Notes: generated by a model not told the origin, from the letters alone. DNA of 64,000 nt from Chamaesiphon sp031376885 (GCA_031376885.1 JANMEL010000135.1:1-64000); one strand, 5' to 3'; shown: positions 24,921-33,722, numbered from the stretch's first letter. Translations and numbers: made by a program.

Positions 24921-25529
24921 ATGGTAGAATGGATTAATGGTTTAATGAGCGGCTTGGGCTATTGGGGAGTCGGATTTCTCATGTTTGCCGAAAATCTCTT
25001 TCCGCCGATTCCTTCTGAGTTGATTATGCCATTAGCTGGATTTACAGTAGCTCAGGGTAAAATGAACTTTGGGCTAGCTGTTTTGGCTGGTACTATCGGT
25101 ACGATGCTGGGAACTTATGCGTGGTATTATCTCGGTAGATTGGTTAATTACGACAGGTTGGGGGTTTGGATCGATCGACATGGCAAATGGATCGGCGTAT
25201 CTGTAAAAGAGATCGACAGGGTTAATGATTGGTTTAATAAACATGGGCGCAATGCTGTCTTTTTTGGTCGAATGGTACCAGGCATTAGGACGCTAATTTC
25301 CCTCCCCGCAGGGATGAATCAAATGTCTTTTGCTACTTTCACTATTTACTCGACATTAGGCACCTTCATCTGGACGCTAGGTCTCACTGCGGCGGGATTT
25401 CTATTGGGTGAGAACTATGGATCGATCGAAAAGTATTTAGCCCCGATCTCGAAAGTTGTTGTATTTGGATTAATTGGTTTATTCGGTTATTTGGTTTTTA
25501 AAAAGTTACGTCAAAATAGGAGGAAATAA
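24921..25529 (+). CDS. DedA-family membrane protein
   Basis: 202 residues with the SNARE-associated/VTT domain. It has membrane segments at the start and end, the conserved ENLFPPIPSELIMPLAGF, and FFGRMVPGIRTLISLPAGMN with the family's central FxGR...R.G pattern. Family members act in lipid-carrier recycling and membrane homeostasis. Here it sits inside the CO2-uptake operon, 54 bp after cupA, and its stop codon is one base before the CupS-like start. A link with bicarbonate or CO2 handling is possible but is inference. Confidence 0.9.
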   Translation: MVEWINGLMSGLGYWGVGFLMFAENLFPPIPSELIMPLAGFTVAQGKMNFGLAVLAGTIGTMLGTYAWYYLGRLVNYDRLGVWIDRHGKWIGVSVKEIDRVNDWFNKHGRNAVFFGRMVPGIRTLISLPAGMNQMSFATFTIYSTLGTFIWTLGLTAAGFLLGENYGSIEKYLAPISKVVVFGLIGLFGYLVFKKLRQNRRK

Positions 25530-25530
25530 T

Positions 25531-25932
25531 ATGCCAGATATCGTAGACATTGCCGTTGGTAATGGTAGTTTTACAACCCTAGTTACAGCAGTTCAAGTAG
25601 CAGGTTTAGTTGATGCTCTAAAGTCTCCTGGGCCATTTACCGTATTTGCACCAATTGATACAGCCTTTGCTAATTTACCCCCTGGTACAGTACAAACTTT
25701 AGTCCAAAATCCACCCCAATTAGCCCGGATTCTCAAATATCATGTGCTAGCAGGGAAGTTTACCCAAGCCGATTTAGCTGAACTTAAAATAGTTGAATCT
25801 TTAGAAGGCTCGTCGATATCGATCGATTGTAGCAATGGATTTGAGGTCAAAAATTCGACCGTAATTATTCCAGATATCGAAGCCGATAATGGAATCATTC
25901 ATGTTATCGATCGAGTAATATTAATGGGTTAA
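25531..25932 (+). CDS. cupS: Fasciclin-domain protein, CupS-like
   Basis: A single fasciclin domain of 133 residues. It starts MPDIVDIAVGNGSFTTLV and has FTVFAPIDTAFANLPPGT and the closing IHVIDRVILMG, all classic motifs. The start is set by a strong AGGAGG seven bases before the ATG, overlapping the end of dedA. CupS of the inducible CO2-uptake complex has a fasciclin-like fold, and the position in the ndhF3-ndhD3-cupA operon supports that role. Other cyanobacterial fasciclin proteins are secreted, but this one has no signal peptide. Confidence 0.82.
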   Translation: MPDIVDIAVGNGSFTTLVTAVQVAGLVDALKSPGPFTVFAPIDTAFANLPPGTVQTLVQNPPQLARILKYHVLAGKFTQADLAELKIVESLEGSSISIDCSNGFEVKNSTVIIPDIEADNGIIHVIDRVILMG

Positions 25933-25943
25933 ATTGTTCTAAA

Positions 25944-25969
25944 TCCCCGACTTTTTTAAGAAGTCGGGA
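25944..25969. terminator. Hairpin after the CO2-uptake operon
   Basis: CCCGACTT pairs with AAGTCGGG across a T-rich loop. It lies just past cupS and shares its core with the hairpins at 4811 and 37362. A terminator role for the operon is likely. Confidence 0.55.
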
Positions 25970-26069
25970 ATCTAGTAAGCTAGCTCTCAAAGTCTTCTTT
26001 AAGAACGATTTATAGTTATGATGATGGTTTAAAGTCGATCTTCCAAAAATTTAATACGACTTACGTTAA

Positions 26070-26993
26070 ATGCGTCAATCTACACTCCATCAACTGAAAG
26101 TATTTGAAACTGTAGCGAGACTAACTAGTATTACTCGTGCAGCAGATGAGTTGTCTTTGACACAGCCAACTGTATCGATGCAAATAAAGCAACTTACGAA
26201 AAACATCGGCGTACCTTTATTTGAACAAATCGGCAAAAAGTTATATTTAACCGCGTCAGGGCAAGAGTTATTTACTACCTGTCAAGATATCTTCGATCGA
26301 CTATCGCGATTTGAGATGAAAATTGCGGATTTTCAAGGATTGAAGCAAGGTAAACTAAAATTAGCAACAATTACCACAACTAAATATTTTATCCCCCGTG
26401 CCCTCGCACCCTTTTGTCAACTATATCCTGGGGTAGAAGTTGCATTAGAAATTACCAATCACGAACGAGTATTAGAAAGACTGAGTGATAATCTTGACGA
26501 TCTTTATATTATTAGTAAAGTACCAGAAAGGTTGGATGTTTCCTTACATCCATTTTTAGACAATCCCCTAGTTGTCATCGCACCGATAAATCATCCTCTC
26601 GCACAAGAGAAAAATATTCCAATCTCTAAATTGCAAGACGAACCATTTATTATGCGAGAGCGAGGTTCGGGTACTCGTGCTGCGGTAGAGCAACTATTTG
26701 CTCAACATAATGTATCGGTGAAGGTAAGGTTAGAATTAGGTGGAAACGAAGCAATTAAGCAAGCAATCGGCGTAGGGTTTGGGATTTCGGTACTCTCTCA
26801 ACACACATTTCCTCAAGATGCCGAAATGTCAGGATTGACAATTTTGGATGTTCAACATTTTCCAATCGATCGTCAATGGTATATCGTATACCCAGCCGAC
26901 AAACAACTATCGATTGTCGCCAGTACATTCTTTGATTTTCTTCAACAAGAATCAGCATCTATCGCCCACAAAATGCGCGGATTAGATAAATAA
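26070..26993 (+). CDS. LysR-family transcriptional regulator
   Basis: 307 residues: an N-terminal winged helix-turn-helix (STLHQLKVFETVARLTSITRAADELSLTQPTVSMQIKQL, seen in parts) and a periplasmic-binding-type effector domain (LKLATITTTKYFIPRAL, VVIAPINHPLA, GIGFGISVLS-like VGFGISVLSQ). It lies directly after the CO2-uptake genes on the same strand. The protein resembles the CmpR/CcmR(NdhR)/RbcR group that controls carbon-acquisition operons in response to metabolites, so it may control this operon (inference). The start ATG follows TACGTTAA closely; no clear ribosome site is visible. Confidence 0.88.
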   Translation: MRQSTLHQLKVFETVARLTSITRAADELSLTQPTVSMQIKQLTKNIGVPLFEQIGKKLYLTASGQELFTTCQDIFDRLSRFEMKIADFQGLKQGKLKLATITTTKYFIPRALAPFCQLYPGVEVALEITNHERVLERLSDNLDDLYIISKVPERLDVSLHPFLDNPLVVIAPINHPLAQEKNIPISKLQDEPFIMRERGSGTRAAVEQLFAQHNVSVKVRLELGGNEAIKQAIGVGFGISVLSQHTFPQDAEMSGLTILDVQHFPIDRQWYIVYPADKQLSIVASTFFDFLQQESASIAHKMRGLDK

Positions 26994-27066
26994 GGCTCTA
27001 TTGTGTTCGGTTATCCGAACGGATATAGTGCTGTTAATTAAGCTTTAGTCAACTGGTAGGAGATAG

Positions 27067-27531
27067 ATGAAAAATCAAATTTTAATTTCTATATTAGTGT
27101 CTCTAATATCGATCGCCGCTACAGTTTCATCCTCGATCGCAAAATCCGATCGACAGTCTCAAAATGGCACTTTTCAAGGTACTCTCATCTATCCCAGTGA
27201 TTATTTGCCCGCACAAAAAGTATGTGCAAAAAATGTGAAGACAAAAAAGTTATTCTGTGTTGAAACTAAGCAACAGCAAACAGACTTCTCTCTTTCGGTT
27301 AAGGCTGGAACTTATGAGATTTTTGCTAGAGAATGTATAAAAAGTTATGAAAAAGATCTTGTCTGTCGCGATGGCTATCTTCCGCGACGAGCATATTATA
27401 ATGAACATGCAAAATGTGGCATAACGGCTGAATGTGCCAAGAAATTTAAGCACAATCGACGAATTTTGGTACCCATTCGATCGGGTCAAACTATTGCCAA
27501 CATTAAGCCACATGACTGGTATTCAAATTGA
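27067..27531 (+). CDS. Secreted small protein, unknown
   Basis: 154 residues. A signal peptide is evident (MKNQILISILVSLISIAATVSSSIA-K, shown here in two parts as KNQILISILVSLISI and AATVSSSIA). The mature part has several cysteines (VCAKNV, LFCVET, ECIKSYEKDLVC, KCGITAEC), suggesting disulfides in the periplasm. The middle TFQGTLIYPSDYLPA...KAGTYEIFA resembles a small beta-sandwich. Family unknown to me. A GGTAGGAGA site precedes the ATG. Confidence 0.75.
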   Translation: MKNQILISILVSLISIAATVSSSIAKSDRQSQNGTFQGTLIYPSDYLPAQKVCAKNVKTKKLFCVETKQQQTDFSLSVKAGTYEIFARECIKSYEKDLVCRDGYLPRRAYYNEHAKCGITAECAKKFKHNRRILVPIRSGQTIANIKPHDWYSN

Positions 27532-27568
27532 TAACTCTCATTTATGAGTCTAATCCTCCTTTTAAAAT

Positions 27569-27632
27569 CCCAATTCTCTGCTTGGTGCATTTTTACCGAC
27601 GGGGAACCCGTGCGGTAAATGCATCCGCAATT
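27569..27632 (+). repeat. 64-bp dispersed hairpin repeat, copy 2
   Basis: This copy is base-for-base identical to 14061-14124, in the same orientation, and again in an intergenic gap. Its inner hairpin pairs ACGGG with CCCGT. Confidence 0.85.
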
Positions 27633-27653
27633 ATCAATTAACTTAAATATCTC

Positions 27654-28049
27654 ATGTTTTCCGATGCTTTTGTGACTATTTCAAGTACAAATTTTGACAC
27701 GATCGTCAAATTTTACTCCCAATTATTTGACTGTGAAGCTCGATCTTATCGCCCTGGAGTATATGCCGAGTTTGCTATCGGTGGTTTACGCTTGGGGATT
27801 TTTCAACCTAAGTCTACTAATCAGCATCAACAATCTGGGCATCATCATAGAGGGATGAGTATTTGTCTAGAAGTAACCAATTTAGAACAAGCGATCGATA
27901 AACTATCCCAACTAGATTATCCCCCACCAGGCGACATTATCACCGCCTCCCACGGGCGCGAAATCTACGCCTACGATCCCGATGGTAATTGTCTAATTTT
28001 GCATCAATCACCCAATCGTTCGCGTAGCGTCTCTATAAGAGAATCGTAA
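27654..28049 (+). CDS. VOC (glyoxalase/dioxygenase) superfamily protein
   Basis: 131 residues with the vicinal-oxygen-chelate fold: FYSQLFDCEARSYRPGVYAEF, LGIFQPKSTN, MSICLEVTNLEQAIDKL and the closing YAYDPDGNCLILHQ, where the metal-ligand Glu position of glyoxalase I is not conserved. The substrate is unknown. The last ten or so codons are made by a 31-bp dispersed repeat that runs up to the stop codon, so the native C-terminus was probably different. The next gene starts 26 bp later. Confidence 0.8.
   Translation: MFSDAFVTISSTNFDTIVKFYSQLFDCEARSYRPGVYAEFAIGGLRLGIFQPKSTNQHQQSGHHHRGMSICLEVTNLEQAIDKLSQLDYPPPGDIITASHGREIYAYDPDGNCLILHQSPNRSRSVSIRES
28016..28046 (-). repeat. 31-bp double-hairpin repeat at the 3' end of the VOC gene
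   Basis: On the minus strand it reads CGATTCTC-ttat-AGAGACGC, then TACGCGAACGA. The second stem is CGC/GCG where other copies have GGC/GCC, a paired change. It encodes the last residues of the VOC protein and ends at the TAA. Confidence 0.6.
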
Positions 28050-28075
28050 TCCAAAATCCAAAATCCAAAATCTCA

Positions 28076-29167
28076 ATGCAACGTCTAGAAGTAGAACCCC
28101 GTACAATTTTGATTGGTTTGGCTGGTAGTCATGGCTACGGCTTAAATCGCCCTGAATCTGATTTCGATTATCGCGGTGTATTTATCGCTCCCCAAGCCTA
28201 TTATTTCGGCTTTAATAAAGTCGAACAAAAAGATAGTGGTTGGGATACTGAGCCTGGGATCTTCGACTTTCTCAATGGCGAAAAAGATACCGTTATCTAC
28301 GAACTAAAAAAGTTCGTCCAACTTTTGGCTGGAGCCAATCCAAATATCTTGGAATTGCTGTGGCTCAAACAATATCCAGTCAAAACTGAAGTCGGGGAAA
28401 TCTTACTAAAACATCGAGAGCTATTCCTCAGCAAACGAGTCAAACATACATATTCTGGCTACGCCTTTGCCCAAATCAAAAAGATCGAATCTCACCGTAA
28501 ATGGTTACTAGATCCGCCGCAAATCGAACCAACTCCCGCACAGTATGGATTGGCGGAAGAACGCCCATTAAATAAAGAAGAATTACACGCTTTCCTCGAA
28601 TATTTATATTTACTAGTACGCGGTAAAATTGAATATCTATCCGAATCAGAACAACTCCATCAACTATTAACTGGGGATATCGATTATAAAGGGATCTTAA
28701 AACAATTTCCCCTCGATGATGAGGTTTTGGAATATACTCAAAATCTCACAAATAGCCGATCAGACTTTATTAAACTGCTGCAAAAAAGTCAACAGTACCA
28801 AAATGCGATGCGAGAATGGAATGCTTACCAGTCTTGGAAAACTAATCGCAATCCAGCCCGTGCCGGAATGGAAGCAAAATCCGGTTTCGATCTCAAACAT
28901 GCCATGCACTGTATCCGGTTATTACGCAGTGGATTAGAGATATTGCAATCGGGCAAAGTATTCGTCGATCGACGTGAAGTAGGCGATGCTGACGAACTCA
29001 AAGCTATTTTACACGGAGACTTTACCTACGAGCAAGTAACTAAAATAGCCGACGATCTAGTTGTCGAACTCGATCGAGTATACACTACTTCTAGCTTACC
29101 CCATCACCCCGATTTACGAGCGATCGACCAATTATGTATCGAATTAGTAGAAAAACAAGGTTGGTAA
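28076..29167 (+). CDS. Nucleotidyltransferase (RlaP/DNA polymerase beta superfamily)
   Basis: 363 residues. The nucleotidyltransferase signature is GLAGSHGYGLNRPESDFDYRG (the GSHGYG...DFD triad carries the metal-binding acids). The rest fits the YcgL/RlaP-type family (predicted, DUF2201-like naming uncertain), including the C-terminal AIDQLCIELVEKQGW. The biological substrate is unknown; RlaP relatives are discussed in RNA repair contexts. The last 143 bp (29027-29169) are duplicated, in decayed form, at 31340-31478 on the far side of the restriction-modification genes. Confidence 0.8.
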   Translation: MQRLEVEPRTILIGLAGSHGYGLNRPESDFDYRGVFIAPQAYYFGFNKVEQKDSGWDTEPGIFDFLNGEKDTVIYELKKFVQLLAGANPNILELLWLKQYPVKTEVGEILLKHRELFLSKRVKHTYSGYAFAQIKKIESHRKWLLDPPQIEPTPAQYGLAEERPLNKEELHAFLEYLYLLVRGKIEYLSESEQLHQLLTGDIDYKGILKQFPLDDEVLEYTQNLTNSRSDFIKLLQKSQQYQNAMREWNAYQSWKTNRNPARAGMEAKSGFDLKHAMHCIRLLRSGLEILQSGKVFVDRREVGDADELKAILHGDFTYEQVTKIADDLVVELDRVYTTSSLPHHPDLRAIDQLCIELVEKQGW

Positions 29168-29196
29168 CTAAAGATATTTTCTCTCTCTTGTTAACT

Positions 29197-30074
29197 CTAC
29201 AATAAGAAGCCTTTATTTAAACCATGTGCAATGCTTCCTTCCCAGTCAGAATTTAAAAAACTACGAACACTATTGAAACAGTGTTCGACAACATCAGAGT
29301 AAATAGGATTTTTCTGATAAGTAGGATCGTATCTAAACTCACGATCTGTATTTTTTGCTTTCTTAGGACATATATTTGGTCGATTTTATATTTCTTTAGA
29401 TTAACGGATTCTGTCAATTTCAACCATTCTGTGACAACAATATACATTGCATTTGGATTTTTCTGCTTGAGCTGATCTGCTGCTGTAGAAACATCTTGCA
29501 GCATTGTTTTGTCGAGATATGTCTTGCATTCAATTGCAACAGCGGGTAGATCCCAGTCATGAGTTTCTACTATGTTAGAGCCTTCGGATTGAATAATTGC
29601 TTTTATACTTGCACCAATTGCAAAATCATGATCTTTAATTTCAACTAAAGCATGAGGTTTCTTTAGCATATCTCTATATGATGGTGCTCTAAAGAAAATA
29701 TCCTTAAATGAGTGAGATTTTCCGATTAATGCACTCTGTGAAATTCCAAAGACCATATCTCTGAACAGAAAATACAAAAACTCTTCCAAAACGGAGGAAT
29801 GTAGATTCGATCTCGAATCAAACTTCTCAGCATAATGTTGTTGGTCAATAAAATCCTTATATTCATTTAGTAGCCTTACCCGCTCAACAATGATTTGGGA
29901 ATCATTTACTGACAGTTCTGAAGTAGGACTTTTCAGAACTTCATTAGCCTCTTTCCATTTTTCATATTCAGCTCTAATTTCTATTAGATAGCGACGAGAA
30001 TCAGGATCGAGATACTTACTTTTATGAGTCTCTTTTTGTTGAAGATTATTGCCATGTACGAACATATTACTCAC
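29197..30074 (-). pseudogene. Type II restriction endonuclease, Bpu10I/DdeI-like, C-terminal frameshift
   Basis: The conceptual frame 29253-30074 gives 273 residues. The PD-(D/E)XK-type site is in AVAIECKTYLDKTMLQD (E-x-K). The last 33 residues (after LRKQK) look like junk. In the next frame the sequence continues sensibly: NTDREFRYDPTYQKNPIYSD, then VVEHCFNSVRSFLNSDWEG and a stop at 29197. Adding one T to the six-T run at 29351-29356 would join them. The start overlaps the methyltransferase stop by 8 bp, so the pair was translationally coupled. The Bpu10I/DdeI family call is from recalled motifs and implies a CTNAG-type site; that is tentative. Confidence 0.7.
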
Positions 30075-31287
30075 AGATCTGTTTCAATATATTTTCTGCA
30101 ATTGCGAAAGCCATTAGCGGTGGAACAGCGTTACCAATTTGATTATATTGACAAAGATATTTTTCCTCTAACCGTCCTTCTCGCTGCAATAATTTATGAC
30201 TAACAACGGTCGGTTTTCCCCTGAAAATATACCAGTCTGGAAAAGATTGAATCCTAGCACCTTCGCGGGCTGAAAAATTGCGGTTTTTATATGGATGGAC
30301 AAAGTTCGCATAAAAAGATGCAGGTACTGTATGGCATGGTCGATCTGGGTGCATTCTTCTATTATTTTGATCGTATGCTGTGTCTGAAAATTCTGTAGTA
30401 TTTCTTTTGAATGGTCGTAAATGTTCGGGTACATCAGCAGTAGAATCACCCCAGTGCATTGAAGCAAATCTCTCAACCAGACGTTTTGAGTGATTCATTG
30501 CTTTGTGATTAAAAAGTTTATTTGAACCTTGGCGTAAAAATCGCTGATACTCATTTAACGGAGGCTTTGAATATTCTGATTCTTCCTTACCTTCCCTTGC
30601 TTCGATCTCAGGCAAATCAGATATGGCATCCCATAATGTGGGGCATTTTTTGAGATGACCATCTAATAAGTCTAGTTGACTCATTATGGTATAAGTTTTC
30701 TTAGGAAAGGGATTTTCTAGTTTTATTTTCGATGCGATTACTATGAGTCTTTTTCTGATTTGGGGCACACCATAATCAATTGCTTCTAGGATACGGTATT
30801 CTACCTCATAGCCAAGATCGCGTAATTCAGCCGTGATAATATCTATGACTATCTCTTTGTTATTAGTCGTTGCCTTAATCAGATTTGGCACATTTTCCAT
30901 AATCATGATTTTAGGTTTGAGTAATCGACCTACTCGAATAAATTCTTTAAATAAAGAATTCTTTGGATTTTTTGGATCTCCGCTATTTTTATTACAAATT
31001 GAAAATCCTTGGCAAGGTGGCCCACCAAGAATAATATCAGGTTTATATTTGCCGAACGTCTCAATTATCTGTTCGTCACTCATTTGAGTGATATCGCCTT
31101 GCAGTAAAGTTGTATCAGGGTGATTGAGTTGAAATGTTTCGCTTGCCCATTTATCTATTTCAATCGCTCCAATAATCTTGGCACCAGCCAAAGCGAAGCC
31201 TAGACTAAAGCCCCCAGCACCTGCAAAGGTATCAAGTACCGAGTATTTCATTTTTTGTCTATTTTGGAAGTAATTATCGTGAGACAC
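30067..31287 (-). CDS. DNA (cytosine-5-)-methyltransferase
   Basis: 406 residues of the type II C5 class. Motif I is DTFAGAGGFSLGF, motif IV is GGPPCQGFS with the catalytic Cys, motif VI is MENVPN, motif VIII is QIRKRLIVI and motif X is GNAVPPLMA. The target-recognition region lies between VIII and X. It protects DNA from the partner endonuclease. The gene appears intact while the endonuclease is frameshifted. A start at 31251 (MKYSVLDTFAG) is also possible. The A/T-rich composition and lack of CGATCG sites contrast with the neighbours and point to transfer. Confidence 0.93.
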   Translation of the reverse strand: MSHDNYFQNRQKMKYSVLDTFAGAGGFSLGFALAGAKIIGAIEIDKWASETFQLNHPDTTLLQGDITQMSDEQIIETFGKYKPDIILGGPPCQGFSICNKNSGDPKNPKNSLFKEFIRVGRLLKPKIMIMENVPNLIKATTNNKEIVIDIITAELRDLGYEVEYRILEAIDYGVPQIRKRLIVIASKIKLENPFPKKTYTIMSQLDLLDGHLKKCPTLWDAISDLPEIEAREGKEESEYSKPPLNEYQRFLRQGSNKLFNHKAMNHSKRLVERFASMHWGDSTADVPEHLRPFKRNTTEFSDTAYDQNNRRMHPDRPCHTVPASFYANFVHPYKNRNFSAREGARIQSFPDWYIFRGKPTVVSHKLLQREGRLEEKYLCQYNQIGNAVPPLMAFAIAENILKQICE

Positions 31288-31339
31288 TTTAGTCTACCAA
31301 TTTCTTAAAACGTTGTTTACCAACTTGGGGCACTGTATT

Positions 31340-31478
31340 TACGAGCAAATAACTAAAATCCTTGACGATTTAGTAAACTCGATCGAGTATACACTACTTC
31401 CAGTTTACCCGATCCTCCCGATTTAAAAGAGATTGACAAGCTTTGTATCGAATTAGTCGAAAAACAAGGTTGGTAACT
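31340..31478 (+). pseudogene. Decayed copy of the nucleotidyltransferase 3' end
   Basis: From TACGAGCAAATAACTAAAAT to AAGGTTGGTAACT this matches 29027-29169, the end of the RlaP-like gene including its stop codon. There are many substitutions and one 4-nt deletion, which breaks the frame. It lies immediately beyond the restriction-modification pair. It looks like a target duplication or a displaced original gene end. Confidence 0.85.
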
Positions 31479-31551
31479 CGATTAAGGATAAAAGTTTAAA
31501 GTGTACCGATCGAGGTTAAAATTCGATCGGGAGTCACCCAATCAAAGCTAG

Positions 31552-32805
31552 ATGAACCATCGACTATTTCAACAGGTTAAAATCTTAGATCCGATCGCTC
31601 GAACGAGTCGCCTTGGAGATATATTAATTAGGGATGGCCAGATCCAAGAAATCCAGGATCCCACCCAAATTCCCGCCAATGTAGAAACTTTACCAGGACA
31701 ACACCTAATTCTCGCCCCAGGTTTGGTAGACTTATACAGTCATAGTGGTGCCCCAGGGCATGAAGAGCGAGAAACCCTCACATCGCTACTCCAATCTGCA
31801 CGAGCGGGTGGATTCGTGCGGGTGAATATCTTACCCGATACTATCCCCGCACTCGATCGAGCCAGTAGTCTGATTAGTCTCGATCGACAGTACCATCAGA
31901 TCGCCACCCAAATCCCCAATTGTCCCCAACTTGGCTATTGGGGAGCCTTGACGGTAGGGCTAGAAGGTAAAATGATGACTGAATTAGCCGAACTTGCTAC
32001 TACCAATATTATCGGTTGGGCAGATGGTAGATCGATCTCCAATCTAGCTCTCACCAGTCGCTTATTAGAATATCTCAAACCCTTTAATCGGCCGATCGCA
32101 CTCTATGCCCTCGATCGAGAGTTGCGGGGCAATGGTATCGCTAGATCTGGTGTGGATGCACTCCGCTATGGTTTGCCGATCGACCCAGTTAGCAGTGAAA
32201 CAGCAGCTCTAGCTGCTATAATCGAAGTTATCGACGATATCGGCACGCCTGTTCATCTGATGCGAGTGTCTACTCGTAGAGGGGTAGAATTAATCGCTGC
32301 GGCGAAACAAAGAGGTGTCCCCATTACCGCCAGTACAACCTGGTTGCACCTAATCGCCAATACAACCGACTTAAAAGCTTATAACCCTAATCTCAAGCTA
32401 AGTCCGCCTCTAGGCACCCCAGAAGACCAAATAGCCCTGATTGAGGGGATAAAAACAGGGGTATTGGATGCGATCGCCATCGACCATACAGCCCATACTT
32501 ATGAAGAAAAAACTGTCGCTTTTGGCGAAGCTCCAGCAGGATCGATCGGCTTAGAATTAGCTTTACCCTTACTGTGGCAACAGCTAGTAGTAACCACCAA
32601 ATTATCCGCCCTAGAACTCTGGCAAGCACTCAGCAGCAATCCCGCTGAGTGTCTCCATCAATCCCCCCCAACTGAGTCGATCCTATTCGACACCCAACAA
32701 AATTGGGCAGTATCGATCGACAACCTCAAATCGCTCTCCCAAAATACTTCCTGGCTAGGCAAAGAAATAGTCGGTAAAGTGGTAACCCTAACGGAGGGTT
32801 TGTGA
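31552..32805 (+). CDS. Dihydroorotase-like protein lacking the HxH motif
   Basis: 417 residues of the amidohydrolase fold, PyrC family by APGLVDLYSHSGAPG, NILPDT, GWADGRSI and AIAIDHTAHTYEEK. In active class I dihydroorotases the first motif is DxHxHLR-PG; here it is DLYSHSGAPG, so the first metal-binding His and the arginine are missing, and the DDGR-type motif has lost an Asp. This fits the inactive PyrX-like partner or a divergent hydrolase. In other bacteria PyrX supports aspartate transcarbamoylase. No pyrB is in this window. Confidence 0.8.
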   Translation: MNHRLFQQVKILDPIARTSRLGDILIRDGQIQEIQDPTQIPANVETLPGQHLILAPGLVDLYSHSGAPGHEERETLTSLLQSARAGGFVRVNILPDTIPALDRASSLISLDRQYHQIATQIPNCPQLGYWGALTVGLEGKMMTELAELATTNIIGWADGRSISNLALTSRLLEYLKPFNRPIALYALDRELRGNGIARSGVDALRYGLPIDPVSSETAALAAIIEVIDDIGTPVHLMRVSTRRGVELIAAAKQRGVPITASTTWLHLIANTTDLKAYNPNLKLSPPLGTPEDQIALIEGIKTGVLDAIAIDHTAHTYEEKTVAFGEAPAGSIGLELALPLLWQQLVVTTKLSALELWQALSSNPAECLHQSPPTESILFDTQQNWAVSIDNLKSLSQNTSWLGKEIVGKVVTLTEGL

Positions 32806-32834
32806 TGCAAGAGGCAAATAATCCAAAATTAAAC

Positions 32835-33458
32835 TTACTGTTTATAATCTGATTGCGTATCTAAACCGCCAGCACGATCGATCGGCCAAAAACGGACGAC
32901 TGCTTTACCAACGATTTTATCCTTAGGCACAAACCCCCAATAGTGGCTGTCATAGCTATTATTGCGATTGTCACCCAAGACAAGATAACTACCAGCAGGC
33001 ACGATTCCATCGGGGGTTAAGTCTGTACTACTCCAATTGTATAGGGGTGCGCCGTTGATATAATTTTCACTCAATACTTTCCCATTAACATATACCATCC
33101 CGCTTTTGACTTCTACTCGATCTCCAGGTAAACCGATTACCCGTTTGATGAAGGCATCCTTGAATTTTTGACGCTCTAACTCGGCAGTAGGATTGAATAC
33201 CACGACATCACCACGAAGGGGATTGGCAAAGCGATAGCTGATTTTATCAATGATCAGTCGATCGTTGACTTTGAGTGTCGGGAGCATCGATTCGGAAGGA
33301 ATGTAACGAGCTTCCGCGACGAAACTCCGAATCCCTAACGCCAAGAAAGCACTCAGGGCGATCGTTTTGAGCGTTTCTAGCCAAGGATTTTCGGCCTTTT
33401 CTACTGGTTTAGCAATGGATTCTGATTCTGGTTGTACTTCTGGTTGTTCGTATTCCAT
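32835..33458 (-). CDS. lepB: Signal peptidase I
   Basis: 207 residues. One N-terminal membrane helix (TIALSAFLALGIRSFV) precedes the catalytic serine in YIPSESMLPTL. The lysine is in AFIKRVIGLPGD, and the box E motif is LGDNRNNSYDSHYWG. It cleaves signal peptides of exported and thylakoid-lumen proteins. It is convergent with the dihydroorotase-like gene 30 bp away. The downstream edge of a small inserted module begins about 170 bp upstream of its start. Confidence 0.95.
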   Translation of the reverse strand: MEYEQPEVQPESESIAKPVEKAENPWLETLKTIALSAFLALGIRSFVAEARYIPSESMLPTLKVNDRLIIDKISYRFANPLRGDVVVFNPTAELERQKFKDAFIKRVIGLPGDRVEVKSGMVYVNGKVLSENYINGAPLYNWSSTDLTPDGIVPAGSYLVLGDNRNNSYDSHYWGFVPKDKIVGKAVVRFWPIDRAGGLDTQSDYKQ

Positions 33459-33626
33459 AACACCGATTGGAGTGATTAGGTAAGGACGCTTAAAGTCTAT
33501 CGATAAGAATTAGCGATCGTCATCTCTCAACTATACGCTCGATCGCTCCGATCTGTGATGAAACACTAGATAGATTGCGACTATGTTCGCATATCCAGCT
33601 ATCCCAATCCTCCAAATCTCGATCGA

Positions 33627-33722
33627 CCCCTCTACTTAGCTTCCATCCAATTTGCACCGCTGCCGATTTCTGCTATCATTGGGACGCTGAGATCGATCGC
33701 ATCTTCCAAAACAATTTTGATT
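33627..33722 (-). pseudogene. Partial copy of the polA 3' end
   Basis: This 96-bp stretch (CCCCTCTACTTAGCTTCCAT to TTTTGATT) matches 34383-34478, the last ~90 bp of polA plus about six bases beyond its stop, with about eight substitutions and no gaps. Together with the genuine polA end it flanks the two small genes at 33757-34301. It is the second case in the window of a duplicated gene end bracketing a gene pair. The remainder of the 33459-33756 gap holds nothing else clear. Confidence 0.9.
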
